DNA of 64,000 nucleotides from Clarkia xantiana subsp. parviflora (Eukaryota; Streptophyta; Magnoliopsida; Myrtales; Onagraceae), in the NCBI GenBank assembly GCA_036873135.1, contig JAPTYO010000010.1, positions 14,291,134 through 14,355,133 on the forward strand. Direction: 5' to 3'. The position numbers and the translations under genes were made by a program. This document shows, piece by piece, positions 47,801 to 63,400 of this stretch (its first letter is position 1; the number at the start of each line of letters is the position of its first letter). The notes below the pieces were generated by a model that saw only the letters and a list, made by a program, of their open reading frames with translations, had not been told where the DNA came from and searched no databases.

Positions 47801-48873
47801 TAAAATTTAATTTTATCTAATATAATAAATAGTAACTTCATTTATTGTAGTTGCATTATAATTACATTCCCTACATTTAATTAAATATGTAAATGTCCAA
47901 TTTGACTGTAACTATGGTTGTGGGTTAAGTTTTAGGGTATGGATAAGGTTTACAGGGAATGTTGGAGAGGGGTTAGTGGTTTCAACCAAACACAGTTTGT
48001 TAATAAAATGTAATTATTTATTTTTTAAAATTTAATTTTATCTAATATAATAAATAGTAACTTCATTTATTGTAGTTGCATTATAATAAGATTCCCTACA
48101 TTTAATTAAATATGTAAATGTCCAATTTGACTGTAACTATGGTTGTGGGTTAAGTTTTAGGGTATGGATAAGGTTTACAGGGAATGTTGGAGAGGGGTTA
48201 GTGGTTTCAACCAAACACAGTTTGTTAATAAAATGTAATTATTTATTTTTTAAAATTTAATTTTATCTAATATAATAAATAGTAACTTCATTTATTGTAG
48301 TTGCATTATAATTACATTCCCTACATTTAATTAAATATGTAAATGTCCAATTTGACTGTAACTATGGTTGTGGGTTAAGTTTTAGGGTATGGATAAGGTT
48401 TACAGGGAATGTTGGAGAGGGGTTAGTGGTTTCAACCAAACACAGTTTGTTAATAAAATGTAATTATTTATTTTTTAAAATTTAATTTTATCTAATATAA
48501 TAAATAGTAACTTCATTTATTGTAGTTGCATTATAATTACATTCCCTACATTTAATTAAATATGTAAATGTCCAATTTGCTACTGTAACTATGGTTGTGG
48601 GTTAAGTTTTAGGGTATGGATAAGGTTTACAGGGAATGTTGGAGAGGGGTTAGTGGTTTCAACCAAACACAGTTTGTTAATAAAATGTAATTATTTATTT
48701 TTTAAAATTTAATTTTATCTAATATAATAAATAGTAACTTCATTTATTGTAGTTGCATTATAATAAGATTCCCTACATTTAATTAAATATGTAAATGTCC
48801 AATTTGACTGTAACTATGGTTGTGGGTTAAGTTTTAGGGTATGGATAAGGTTTACAGGGAATGTTGGAGAGGG

Positions 48874-51800
48874 GTTATTGTTTCAACCAAACACAGTTTG
48901 TTAATAAAATGTAATTATTTATTTTTTAAAATTTAATTTTATCTAATATAATAAATAGTAACTTCATTTATTGTAGTTGCATTATAATTAGATTCCCTAC
49001 ATTTAATTAAATATGTAAATGTCCAATTTGACTGTAACTATGGTTGTGGGTGAAGTTTTAGGGTATGGATAAGGTTTAAAGGGAATGTTGGAGAGGGGTT
49101 AGTGGTTTCAACCAAACACAGTTTGTTAATAAAATGTAATTATTTATATTTTAAAATTTAATTTTATCTAATATAATAAATAGTAACTTCATTTATTGTA
49201 GTTGCATTATAATAAGATTCCCTACATTTAATTAAATATGTAAATGTCCAATTTGACTGTAACTATGGTTGTGGGTTAAATTTTAGGGTATGGATAAGGT
49301 TTACAGGGAATGTTGGAGAGGGGTTAGTGGTTTCAACCAAACACAGTTTGTTAATAAAATGTAATTATTTATTTTTTAAAATTTAATTTTATCTAATATA
49401 ATAAATAGTAACTTCATTTATTGTAGTTGCATTATAATTACATTCCCTACATTTAATTAAATATGTAAATGTCCAATTTGACTGTAACTATGGTTGTGGG
49501 TTAAGTTTTAGGGTATGGATAAGGTTTACAGGGAATGTTGGAGAGGGGTTAGTGGTTTCAACCAAACACAGTTTGTTAATAAAATGTAATTATTTATTTT
49601 TTAAAATTTAATTTTATCTAATATAATAAATAGTAACTTCATTTATTGTAGTTGCATTATAATAAGATTCCCTACATTTAATTAAATATGTAAATGTCCA
49701 ATTTGACTGTAACTATGGTTGTGGGTTAAATTTTAGGGTATGGATAAGGTTTACAGGGAATGTTGGAGAGGGGTTAGTGGTTTCAACCAAACACAGTTTG
49801 TTAATAAAATGTAATTATTTATTTTTTAAAATTTAATTTTATCTAATTTAATAAATAGTAACTTCATTTATTGTAGTTGCATTATAATTACATTCCCTAC
49901 ATTTAATTAAATATGTAAATGTCCAATTTGACTGTAACTATGGTTGTGGGTTAAGTTTTAGGGTATGGATAAGGTTTACAGGGAATGTTGGAGAGGGGTT
50001 AGTGGTTTCAACCAAACACAGTTTGTTAATAAAATGTAATTATTTATTTTTTAAAATTTAATTTTATCTAATATAATAAATAGTAACTTCATTTATTGTA
50101 GTTGCATTATAATTACATTCCCTACATTTAATTAAATATGTAAATGTCCAATTTGCTACTGTAACTATGGTTGTGGGTTAAGTTTTAGGGTATGGATAAG
50201 GTTTACAGGGAATGTTGGAGAGGGGTTAGTGGTTTCAACCAAACACAGTTTGTTAATAAAATGTAATTATTTATTTTTTAAAATTTAATTTTATCTAATA
50301 TAATAAATAGTAACTTCATTTATTGTAGTTGCATTATAATTAGATTCCCTACATTTAATTAAATATGTAAATGTCCAATTTGACTGTAACTATGGTTGTG
50401 GGTTAAGTTTTAGGGTATGGATAAGGTTTACAGGGAATGTTGGAGAGGGGTTAGTGGTTTCAACCAAACACAGTTTGTTAATAAAATGTAATTATTTATT
50501 TTTTAAAATTTAATTTTATCTAATATAATAAATAGTAACTTCATTTATTGTAGTTGCATTATAATTACATTCCCTACATTTAATTAAATATGTAAATGTC
50601 CAATTTGCTACTTTAACTATGGTTGTGGGTTAAGTTTTAGGGTATGGATAAGGTTTACAGGGAATGTTGGAGAGGGGTTAGTGGTTTCAACCAAACACAG
50701 TTTGTTAATAAAATGTAATTATTTATTTTTTAAAATTTAATTTTATCTAATATAATAAATAGTAACTTCATTTATTGTAGTTGCATTATAATTACATTCC
50801 CTACATTTAATTAAATATGTAAATGTCCAATTTGACTGTAACTATGGTTGTGGGTTAAGTTTTAGGGTATGGATAAGGTTTACAGGGAATGTTGGAGAGG
50901 GGTTAGTGGTTTCAACCAAACACAGTTTGTTAATAAAATGTAATTATTTATTTTTTAAAATTTAATTTTATCTAATATAATAAATAGTAACTTCATTTAT
51001 TGTAGTTGCATTATAATAAGATTCCCTACATTTAATTAAATATGTAAATGTCCAATTTGACTGTAACTATGGTTGTGGGTTAAATTTTAGGGTATGGATA
51101 AGGTTTACAGGGAATGTTGGAGAGGGGTTAGTGGTTTCAACCAAACACAGTTTGTTAATAAAACGTAATTATTTATTTTTTAAAATTTAATTTTATCTAA
51201 TATAATAAATAGTAACTTCATTTATTGTAGTTGCATTATAATTACATTCCCTACATTTAATTAAATATGTAAATGTCCAATTTGACTGTAACTATGGTTG
51301 TGGGTTAAGTTTTAGGGTATGGATAAGGTTTACAGGGAATGTTGGAGAGGGGTTAGTGGTTTCAACCAAACACAGTTTGTTAATAAAATGTAATTATTTA
51401 TTTTTTAAAATTTAATTTTATCTAATATAATAAATAGTAACTTCATTTATTGTAGTTGCATTATAATAAGATTCCCTACATTTAATTAAATATGTAAATG
51501 TCCAATTTGACTGTAACTATGGTTGTGGGTTAAGTTTTAGGGTATGGATAAGGTTTACAGGGAATGTTGGAGAGGGGTTAGTGGTTTCAACCAAACATAG
51601 TTTGTTAATAAAATGTAATTATTTATTTTTTAAAATTTAATTTTATCTAATATAAAAAATAGTAACTTCATTTATTGTAGTTGCATTATAATTACATTCC
51701 CTACATTTAATTAAATATGTAAATGTCCAATTTGACTGTAACTATGGTTGTGGGTTAAGTTTTAGGGTATGGATAAGGTTTACAGGGAATGTTGGAGAGG

Positions 51801-52254
51801 GGTTAGTGGTTTCAACCAAACACAGTTTGTTAATAAAATGTAATTATTTATTTTTTAAAATTTAATTTTATCTAATATAATAAATAGTAACTTCATTTAT
51901 TGTAGTTGCATTATAATTACATTCCCTACATTTAATTAAATATGTAAATGTCCAATTTGCTACTGTAACTATGGTTGTGGGTTAAGTTTTAGGGTATGGA
52001 TAAGGTTTACAGGGAATGTTGGAGAGGGGTTAGTGGTTTCAACCAAACACAGTTTGTTAATAAAATGTAATTATTTATTTTTTAAAATTTAATTTTATCT
52101 AATATAATAAATAGTAACTTCATTTATTGTAGTTGCATTATAATAAGATTCCCTACATTTAATTAAATATGTAAATGTCCAATTTGACTGTAACTATGGT
52201 TGTGGGTTAAGTTTTAGGGTATGGATAAGGTTTACAGGGAATGTTGGAGAGGGG
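48874..52254 (+). repeat. One 15-monomer higher-order unit (about 3.38 kb)
   Basis: Bounded by two occurrences of the rare GGGGTTATTG variant. Within it, in order, are: GGTGAAG with TTATATTTT, GGTTAAA, a CTAATTTAATAA monomer, GCTACTG, an AATTAGATT monomer, GCTAC again, the AAAACG monomer, an ACATAG monomer, then GCTACTG. The same order recurs at 59003-62383. Confidence 0.85.
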
Positions 52255-55200
52255 TTATTGTTTCAACCAAACACAGTTTGTTAATAAAATGTAATTATTT
52301 ATTTTTTAAAATTTAATTTTATCTAATATAATAAATAGTAACTTCATTTATTGTAGTTGCATTATAATTAGATTCCCTACATTTAATTAAATATGTAAAT
52401 GTCCAATTTGACTGTAACTATGGTTGTGGGTGAAGTTTTAGGGTATGGATAAGGTTTAAGGGAATGTTGGAGAGGGGTTAGTGGTTTCAACCAAACACAG
52501 TTTGTTAATAAAATGTAATTATTTATATTTTAAAATTTAATTTTATCTAATATAATAAATAGTAACTTCATTTATTGTAGTTGCATTATAATAAGATTCC
52601 CTACATTTAATTAAATATGTAAATGTCCAATTTGACTGTAACTATGGTTGTGGGTTAAATTTTAGGGTATGGATAAGGTTTACAGGGAATGTTGGAGAGG
52701 GGTTAGTGGTTTCAACCAAACACAGTTTGTTAATAAAATGTAATTATTTATTTTTTAAAATTTAATTTTATCTAATATAATAAATAGTAACTTCATTTAT
52801 TGTAGTTGCATTATAATTACATTCCCTACATTTAATTAAATATGTAAATGTCCAATTTGACTGTAACTATGGTTGTGGGTTAAGTTTTAGGGTATGGATA
52901 AGGTTTACAGGGAATGTTGGAGAGGGGTTAGTGGTTTCAACCAAACACAGTTTGTTAATAAAATGTAATTATTTATTTTTTAAAATTTAATTTTATCTAA
53001 TATAATAAATAGTAACTTCATTTATTGTAGTTGCATTATAATAAGATTCCCTACATTTAATTAAATATGTAAATGTCCAATTTGACTGTAACTATGGTTG
53101 TGGGTTAAGTTTTAGGGTATGGATAAGGTTTACAGGGAATGTTGGAGAGGGGTTAGTGGTTTCAACCAAACACAGTTTGTTAATAAAATGTAATTATTTA
53201 TTTTTTAAAATTTAATTTTATCTAATATAATAAATAGTAACTTCATTTATTGTAGTTGCATTATAATTACATTCCCTACATTTAATTAAATATGTAAATG
53301 TCCAATTTGACTGTAACTATGGTTGTGGGTTAAGTTTTAGGGTATGGATAAGGTTTACAGGGAATGTTGGAGAGGGGTTAGTGGTTTCAACCAAACACAG
53401 TTTGTTAATAAAATGTAATTATTTATTTTTTAAAATTTAATTTTATCTAATATAATAAATAGTAACTTCATTTATTGTAGTTGCATTATAATTACATTCC
53501 CTACATTTAATTAAATATGTAAATGTCCAATTTGCTACTGTAACTATGGTTGTGGGTTAAGTTTTAGGGTATGGATAAGGTTTACAGGAATGTTGGAGAG
53601 GGGTTAGTGGTTTCAACCAAACACAGTTTGTTAATAAAATGTAATTATTTATTTTTTAAAATTTAATTTTATCTAATATAATAAATAGTAACTTCATTTA
53701 TTGTAGTTGCATTATAATTAGATTCCCTACATTTAATTAAATATGTAAATGTCCAATTTGACTGTAACTATGGTTGTGGGTTAAGTTTTAGGGTATGGAT
53801 AAGGTTTACAGGGAATGTTGGAGAGGGGTTAGTGGTTTCAACCAAACACAGTTTGTTAATAAAATGTAATTATTTATTTTTTAAAATTTAATTTTATCTA
53901 ATATAATAAATAGTAACTTCATTTATTGTAGTTGCATTATAATTACATTCCCTACATTTAATTAAATATGTAAATGTCCAATTTGACTGTAACTATGGTT
54001 GTGGGTTAAGTTTTAGGGTATGGATAAGGTTTACAGGGAATGTTGGAGAGGGGTTAGTGGTTTCAACCAAACACAGTTTGTTAATAAAATGTAATTATTT
54101 ATTTTTTAAAATTTAATTTTATCTAATATAATAAATAGTAACTTCATTTATTGTAGTTGCATTATAATTACATTCCCTACATTTAATTAAATATGTAAAT
54201 GTCCAATTTGACTGTAACTATGGTTGTGGGTTAAGTTTTAGGGTATGGATAAGGTTTACAGGGAATGTTGGAGAGGGGTTAGTGGTTTCAACCAAACACA
54301 GTTTGTTAATAAAATGTAATTATTTATTTTTTAAAATTTAATTTTATCTAATATAATAAATAGTAACTTCATTTATTGTAGTTGCATTATAATAAGATTC
54401 CCTACATTTAATTAAATATGTAAATGTCCAATTTGACTGTAACTATGGTTGTGGGTTAAGTTTTAGGGTATGGATAAGGTTTACAGGGAATGTTGGAGAG
54501 GGGTTAGTGGTTTCAACCAAACACAGTTTGTTAATAAAATGTAATTATTTATTTTTTAAAATTTAATTTTATCTAATATAATAAATAGTAACTTCATTTA
54601 TTGTAGTTGCATTATAATTACATTCCCTACATTTAATTAAATATGTAAATGTCCAATTTGACTGTAACTATGGTTGTGGGTTAAGTTTTAGGGTATGGAT
54701 AAGGTTTACAGGGAATGTTGGAGAGGGGTTAGTGGTTTCAACCAAACACAGTTTGTTAATAAAATGTAATTATTTATTTTTTAAAATTTAATTTTATCTA
54801 ATATAATAAATAGTAACTTCATTTATTGTAGTTGCATTATAATTAGATTCCCTACATTTAATTAAATATGTAAATGTCCAATTTGACTGTAACTATGGTT
54901 GTGGGTTAAGTTTTAGGGTATGGATAAGGTTTACAGGGAATGTTGGAGAGGGGTTAGTGGTTTCAACCAAACACAGTTTGTTAATAAAATGTAATTATTT
55001 ATTTTTTAAAATTTAATTTTATCTAATATAATAAATAGTAACTTCATTTATTGTAGTTGCATTATAATTACATTCCCTACATTTAATTAAATATGTAAAT
55101 GTCCAATTTGACTGTAACTATGGTTGTGGGTTAAGTTTTAGGGTATGGATAAGGTTTACAGGGAATGTTGGAGAGGGGTTAGTGGTTTCAACCAAACACA

Positions 55201-55679
55201 GTTTGTTAATAAAATGTAATTATTTATTTTTTAAAATTTAATTTTATCTAATATAATAAATAGTAACTTCATTTATTGTAGTTGCATTATAATTACATTC
55301 CCTACATTTAATTAAATATGTAAATGTCCAATTTGACTGTAACTATGGTTGTGGGTTAAGTTTTAGGGTATGGATAAGGTTTACAGGGAATGTTGGAGAG
55401 GGGTTAGTGGTTTCAACCAAACACAGTTTGTTAATAAAATGTAATTATTTATTTTTTAAAATTTAATTTTATCTAATATAATAAATAGTAACTTCATTTA
55501 TTGTAGTTGCATTATAATTAGATTCCCTACATTTAATTAAATATGTAAATGTCCAATTTGACTGTAACTATGGTTGTGGGTTAAGTTTTAGGGTATGGAT
55601 AAGGTTTACAGGGAATGTTGGAGAGGGGTTAGTGGTTTCAACCAAACACAGTTTGTTAATAAAATGTAATTATTTATAT

Positions 55680-57480
55680 TTTAAAATTTAATTTTATCTA
55701 ATATAATAAATAGTAACTTCATTTATTGTAGTTGCATTATAATTACATTCCCTACATTTAATTAAATATGTAAATGTCCAATTTGACTGTAACTATGGTT
55801 GTGGGTTAAGTTTTAGGGTATGGATAAGGTTTACAGGGAATGTTGGAGAGGGGTTAGTGGTTTCAACCAAACACAGTTTGTTAATAAAATGTAATTATTT
55901 ATTTTTTAAAATTTAATTTTATCTAATATAATAAATAGTAACTTCATTTATTGTAGTTGCATTATAATTACATTCCCTACATTTAATTAAATATGTAAAT
56001 GTCCAATTTGACTGTAACTATGGTTGTGGGTTAAGTTTTAGGGTATGGATAAGGTTTACAGGGAATGTTGGAGAGGGGTTAGTGGTTTCAACCAAACACA
56101 GTTTGTTAATAAAATGTAATTATTTATTTTTTAAAATTTAATTTTATCTAATATAATAAATAGTAACTTCATTTATTGTAGTTGCATTATAATTACATTC
56201 CCTACATTTAATTAAATATGTAAATGTCCAATTTGACTGTAACTATGGTTGTGGGTTAAGTTTTAGGGTATGGATAAGGTTTACAGGGAATGTTGGAGAG
56301 GGGTTAGTGGTTTCAACCAAACACAGTTTGTTAATAAAATGTAATTATTTATTTTTTAAAATTTAATTTTATCTAATATAATAAATAGTAACTTCATTTA
56401 TTGTAGTTGCATTATAATTACATTCCCTACATTTAATTAAATATGTAAATGTCCAATTTGACTGTAACTATGGTTGTGGGTTAAGTTTTAGGGTATGGAT
56501 AAGGTTTACAGGGAATGTTGGAGAGGGGTTAGTGGTTTCAACCAAACACAGTTTGTTAATAAAATGTAATTATTTATTTTTTAAAATTTAATTTTATCTA
56601 ATATAATAAATAGTAACTTCATTTATTGTAGTTGCATTATAATTACATTCCCTACATTTAATTAAATATGTAAATGTCCAATTTGACTGTAACTATGGTT
56701 GTGGGTTAAGTTTTAGGGTATGGATAAGGTTTACAGGGAATGTTGGAGAGGGGTTAGTGGTTTCAACCAAACACAGTTTGTTAATAAAATGTAATTATTT
56801 ATTTTTTAAAATTTAATTTTATCTAATATAATAAATAGTAACTTCATTTATTGTAGTTGCATTATAATTACATTCCCTACATTTAATTAAATATGTAAAT
56901 GTCCAATTTGACTGTAACTATGGTTGTGGGTTAAGTTTTAGGGTATGGATAAGGTTTACAGGGAATGTTGGAGAGGGGTTAGTGGTTTCAACCAAACACA
57001 GTTTGTTAATAAAATGTAATTATTTATTTTTTAAAATTTAATTTTATCTAATATAATAAATAGTAACTTCATTTATTGTAGTTGCATTATAATTACATTC
57101 CCTACATTTAATTAAATATGTAAATGTCCAATTTGACTGTAACTATGGTTGTGGGTTAAGTTTTAGGGTATGGATAAGGTTTACAGGGAATGTTGGAGAG
57201 GGGTTAGTGGTTTCAACCAAACACAGTTTGTTAATAAAATGTAATTATTTATTTTTTAAAATTTAATTTTATCTAATATAATAAATAGTAACTTCATTTA
57301 TTGTAGTTGCATTATAATTACATTCCCTACATTTAATTAAATATGTAAATGTCCAATTTGACTGTAACTATGGTTGTGGGTTAAGTTTTAGGGTATGGAT
57401 AAGGTTTACAGGGAATGTTGGAGAGGGGTTAGTGGTTTCAACCAAACACAGTTTGTTAATAAAATGTAATTATTTATTTT
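55680..57480 (+). repeat. Homogenised block of eight same-type monomers
   Basis: Eight consecutive monomers all carry AATTACATTCC at exactly 225-bp spacing, with no visible differences after the first. They lack the alternation of types seen elsewhere. This is the signature of a recent local amplification of a single monomer. Confidence 0.85.
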
Positions 57481-60400
57481 TAAAATTTAATTTTATCTAA
57501 TATAATAAATAGTAACTTCATTTATTGTAGTTGCATTATAATAAGATTCCCTACATTTAATTAAATATGTAAATGTCCAATTTGACTGTAACTATGGTTG
57601 TGGGTTAAATTTTAGGGTATGGATAAGGTTTACAGGGAATGTTGGAGAGGGGTTAGTGGTTTCAACCAAACACAGTTTGTTAATAAAATGTAATTATTTA
57701 TTTTTTAAAATTTAATTTTATCTAATATAATAAATAGTAACTTCATTTATTGTAGTTGCATTATAATTACATTCCCTACATTTAATTAAATATGTAAATG
57801 TCCAATTTGACTGTAACTATGGTTGTGGGTTAAGTTTTAGGGTATGGATAAGGTTTACAGGGAATGTTGGAGAGGGGTTAGTGGTTTCAACCAAACACAG
57901 TTTGTTAATAAAATGTAATTATTTATTTTTTAAAATTTAATTTTATCTAATATAATAAATAGTAACTTCATTTATTGTAGTTGCATTATAATAAGATTCC
58001 CTACATTTAATTAAATATGTAAATGTCCAATTTGACTGTAACTATGGTTGTGGGTTAAGTTTTAGGGTATGGATAAGGTTTACAGGGAATGTTGGAGAGG
58101 GGTTAGTGGTTTCAACCAAACACAGTTTGTTAATAAAATGTAATTATTTATTTTTAAAATTTAATTTTATCTAATATAATAAATAGTAACTTCATTTATT
58201 GTAGTTGCATTATAATTACATTCCCTACATTTAATTAAATATGTAAATGTCCAATTTGACTGTAACTATGGTTGTGGGTTAAGTTTTAGGGTATGGATAA
58301 GGTTTACAGGGAATGTTGGAGAGGGGTTAGTGGTTTCAACCAAACACAGTTTGTTAATAAAATGTAATTATTTATTTTTTAAAATTTAATTTTATCTAAT
58401 ATAATAAATAGTAACTTCATTTATTGTAGTTGCATTATAATTACATTCCCTACATTTAATTAAATATGTAAATGTCCAATTTGCTACTGTAACTATGGTT
58501 GTGGGTTAAGTTTTAGGGTATGGATAAGGTTTACAGGGAATGTTGGAGAGGGGTTAGTGGTTTCAACCAAACACAGTTTGTTAATAAAATGTAATTATTT
58601 ATTTTTTAAAATTTAATTTTATCTAATATAATAAATAGTAACTTCATTTATTGTAGTTGCATTATAATTAGATTCCCTACATTTAATTAAATATGTAAAT
58701 GTCCAATTTGACTGTAACTATGGTTGTGGGTTAAGTTTTAGGGTATGGATAAGGTTTACAGGGAATGTTGGAGAGGGGTTAGTGGTTTCAACCAAACACA
58801 GTTTGTTAATAAAATGTAATTATTTATTTTTTAAAATTTAATTTTATCTAATATAATAAATAGTAACTTCATTTATTGTAGTTGCATTATAATTACATTC
58901 CCTACATTTAATTAAATATGTAAATGTCCAATTTGACTGTAACTATGGTTGTGGGTTAAGTTTTAGGGTATGGATAAGGTTTACAGGGAATGTTGGAGAG
59001 GGGTTATTGTTTCAACCAAACACAGTTTGTTAATAAAATGTAATTATTTATTTTTTAAAATTTAATTTTATCTAATATAATAAATAGTAACTTCATTTAT
59101 TGTAGTTGCATTATAATTAGATTCCCTACATTTAATTAAATATGTAAATGTCCAATTTGACTGTAACTATGGTTGTGGGTGAAGTTTTAGGGTATGGATA
59201 AGGTTTACAGGGAATGTTGGAGAGGGGTTAGTGGTTTCAACCAAACACAGTTTGTTAATAAAATGTAATTATTTATTTTTTAAAATTTAATTTTATCTAA
59301 TATAATAAATAGTAACTTCATTTATTGTAGTTGCATTATAATAAGATTCCCTACATTTAATTAAATATGTAAATGTCCAATTTGACTGTAACTATGGTTG
59401 TGGGTTAAATTTTAGGGTATGGATAAGGTTTACAGGGAATGTTGGAGAGGGGTTAGTGGTTTCAACCAAACACAGTTTGTTAATAAAATGTAATTATTTA
59501 TTTTTTAAAATTTAATTTTATCTAATATAATAAATAGTAACTTCATTTATTGTAGTTGCATTATAATTACATTCCCTACATTTAATTAAATATGTAAATG
59601 TCCAATTTGACTGTAACTATGGTTGTGGGTTAAGTTTTAGGGTATGGATAAGGTTTACAGGGAATGTTGGAGAGGGGTTAGTGGTTTCAACCAAACACAG
59701 TTTGTTAATAAAATGTAATTATTTATTTTTTAAAATTTAATTTTATCTAATATAATAAATAGTAACTTCATTTATTGTAGTTGCATTATAATAAGATTCC
59801 CTACATTTAATTAAATATGTAAATGTCCAATTTGACTGTAACTATGGTTGTGGGTTAAGTTTTAGGGTATGGATAAGGTTTACAGGGAATGTTGGAGAGG
59901 GGTTAGTGGTTTCAACCAAACACAGTTTGTTAATAAAATGTAATTATTTATTTTTTAAAATTTAATTTTATCTAATTTAATAAATAGTAACTTCATTTAT
60001 TGTAGTTGCATTATAATTACATTCCCTACATTTAATTAAATATGTAAATGTCCAATTTGACTGTAACTATGGTTGTGGGTTAAGTTTTAGGGTATGGATA
60101 AGGTTTACAGGGAATGTTGGAGAGGGGTTAGTGGTTTCAACCAAACACAGTTTGTTAATAAAATGTAATTATTTATTTTTTAAAATTTAATTTTATCTAA
60201 TATAATAAATAGTAACTTCATTTATTGTAGTTGCATTATAATTACATTCCCTACATTTAATTAAATATGTAAATGTCCAATTTGCTACTGTAACTATGGT
60301 TGTGGGTTAAGTTTTAGGGTATGGATAAGGTTTACAGGGAATGTTGGAGAGGGGTTAGTGGTTTCAACCAAACACAGTTTGTTAATAAAATGTAATTATT

Positions 60401-63400
60401 TATTTTTTAAAATTTAATTTTATCTAATATAATAAATAGTAACTTCATTTATTGTAGTTGCATTATAATTAGATTCCCTACATTTAATTAAATATGTAAA
60501 TGTCCAATTTGACTGTAACTATGGTTGTGGGTTAAGTTTTAGGGTATGGATAAGGTTTACAGGGAATGTTGGAGAGGGGTTAGTGGTTTCAACCAAACAC
60601 AGTTTGTTAATAAAATGTAATTATTTATTTTTTAAAATTTAATTTTATCTAATATAATAAATAGTAACTTCATTTATTGTAGTTGCATTATAATTACATT
60701 CCCTACATTTAATTAAATATGTAAATGTCCAATTTGCTACTGTAACTATGGTTGTGGGTTAAGTTTTAGGGTATGGATAAGGTTTACAGGGAATGTTGGA
60801 GAGGGGTTAGTGGTTTCAACCAAACACAGTTTGTTAATAAAATGTAATTATTTATTTTTTAAAATTTAATTTTATCTAATATAATAAATAGTAACTTCAT
60901 TTATTGTAGTTGCATTATAATTACATTCCCTACATTTAATTAAATATGTAAATGTCCAATTTGACTGTAACTATGGTTGTGGGTTAAGTTTTAGGGTATG
61001 GATAAGGTTTACAGGGAATGTTGGAGAGGGGTTAGTGGTTTCAACCAAACACAGTTTGTTAATAAAATGTAATTATTTATTTTTTAAAATTTAATTTTAT
61101 CTAATATAATAAATAGTAACTTCATTTATTGTAGTTGCATTATAATAAGATTCCCTACATTTAATTAAATATGTAAATGTCCAATTTGACTGTAACTATG
61201 GTTGTGGGTTAAATTTTAGGGTATGGATAAGGTTTACAGGGAATGTTGGAGAGGGGTTAGTGGTTTCAACCAAACACAGTTTGTTAATAAAACGTAATTA
61301 TTTATTTTTTAAAATTTAATTTTATCTAATATAATAAATAGTAACTTCATTTATTGTAGTTGCATTATAATTACATTCCCTACATTTAATTAAATATGTA
61401 AATGTCCAATTTGACTGTAACTATGGTTGTGGGTTAAGTTTTAGGGTATGGATAAGGTTTACAGGGAATGTTGGAGAGGGGTTAGTGGTTTCAACCAAAC
61501 ACAGTTTGTTAATAAAATGTAATTATTTATTTTTTAAAATTTAATTTTATCTAATATAATAAATAGTAACTTCATTTATTGTAGTTGCATTATAATAAGA
61601 TTCCCTACATTTAATTAAATATGTAAATGTCCAATTTGACTGTAACTATGGTTGTGGGTTAAGTTTTAGGGTATGGATAAGGTTTACAGGGAATGTTGGA
61701 GAGGGGTTAGTGGTTTCAACCAAACATAGTTTGTTAATAAAATGTAATTATTTATTTTTTAAAATTTAATTTTATCTAATATAATAAATAGTAACTTCAT
61801 TTATTGTAGTTGCATTATAATTACATTCCCTACATTTAATTAAATATGTAAATGTCCAATTTGACTGTAACTATGGTTGTGGGTTAAGTTTTAGGGTATG
61901 TATAAGGTTTACAGGGAATGTTGGAGAGGGGTTAGTGGTTTCAACCAAACACAGTTTGTTAATAAAATGTAATTATTTATTTTTTAAAATTTAATTTTAT
62001 CTAATATAATAAATAGTAACTTCATTTATTGTAGTTGCATTATAATTACATTCCCTACATTTAATTAAATATGTAAATGTCCAATTTGCTACTGTAACTA
62101 TGGTTGTGGGTTAAGTTTTAGGGTATGGATAAGGTTTACAGGGAATGTTGGAGAGGGGTTAGTGGTTTCAACCAAACACAGTTTGTTAATAAAATGTAAT
62201 TATTTATTTTTTAAAATTTAATTTTATCTAATATAATAAATAGTAACTTCATTTATTGTAGTTGCATTATAATAAGATTCCCTACATTTAATTAAATATG
62301 TAAATGTCCAATTTGACTGTAACTATGGTTGTGGGTTAAGTTTTAGGGTATGGATAAGGTTTACAGGGAATGTTGGAGAGGGGTTATTGTTTCAACCAAA
62401 CACAGTTTGTTAATAAAATGTAATTATTTATTTTTTAAAATTTAATTTTATCTAATATAATAAATAGTAACTTCATTTATTGTAGTTGCATTATAATTAG
62501 ATTCCCTACATTTAATTAAATATGTAAATGTCCAATTTGACTGTAACTATGGTTGTGGGTGAAGTTTTAGGGTATGGATAAGGTTTAAAGGGAATGTTGG
62601 AGAGGGGTTAGTGGTTTCAACCAAACACAGTTTGTTAATAAAATGTAATTATTTATATTTTAAAATTTAATTTTATCTAATATAATAAATAGTAACTTCA
62701 TTTATTGTAGTTGCATTATAATAAGATTCCCTACATTTAATTAAATATGTAAATGTCCAATTTGACTGTAACTATGGTTGTGGGTTAAATTTTAGGGTAT
62801 GGATAAGGTTTACAGGGAATGTTGGAGAGGGGTTAGTGGTTTCAACCAAACACAGTTTGTTAATAAAATGTAATTATTTATTTTTTAAAATTTAATTTTA
62901 TCTAATATAATAAATAGTAACTTCATTTATTGTAGTTGCATTATAATTACATTCCCTACATTTAATTAAATATGTAAATGTCCAATTTGACTGTAACTAT
63001 GGTTGTGGGTTAAGTTTTAGGGTATGGATAAGGTTTACAGGGAATGTTGGAGAGGGGTTAGTGGTTTCAACCAAACACAGTTTGTTAATAAAATGTAATT
63101 ATTTATTTTTTAAAATTTAATTTTATCTAATATAATAAATAGTAACTTCATTTATTGTAGTTGCATTATAATAAGATTCCCTACATTTAATTAAATATGT
63201 AAATGTCCAATTTGACTGTAACTATGGTTGTGGGTTAAGTTTTAGGGTATGGATAAGGTTTACAGGGAATGTTGGAGAGGGGTTAGTGGTTTCAACCAAA
63301 CACAGTTTGTTAATAAAATGTAATTATTTATTTTTTAAAATTTAATTTTATCTAATATAATAAATAGTAACTTCATTTATTGTAGTTGCATTATAATTAC

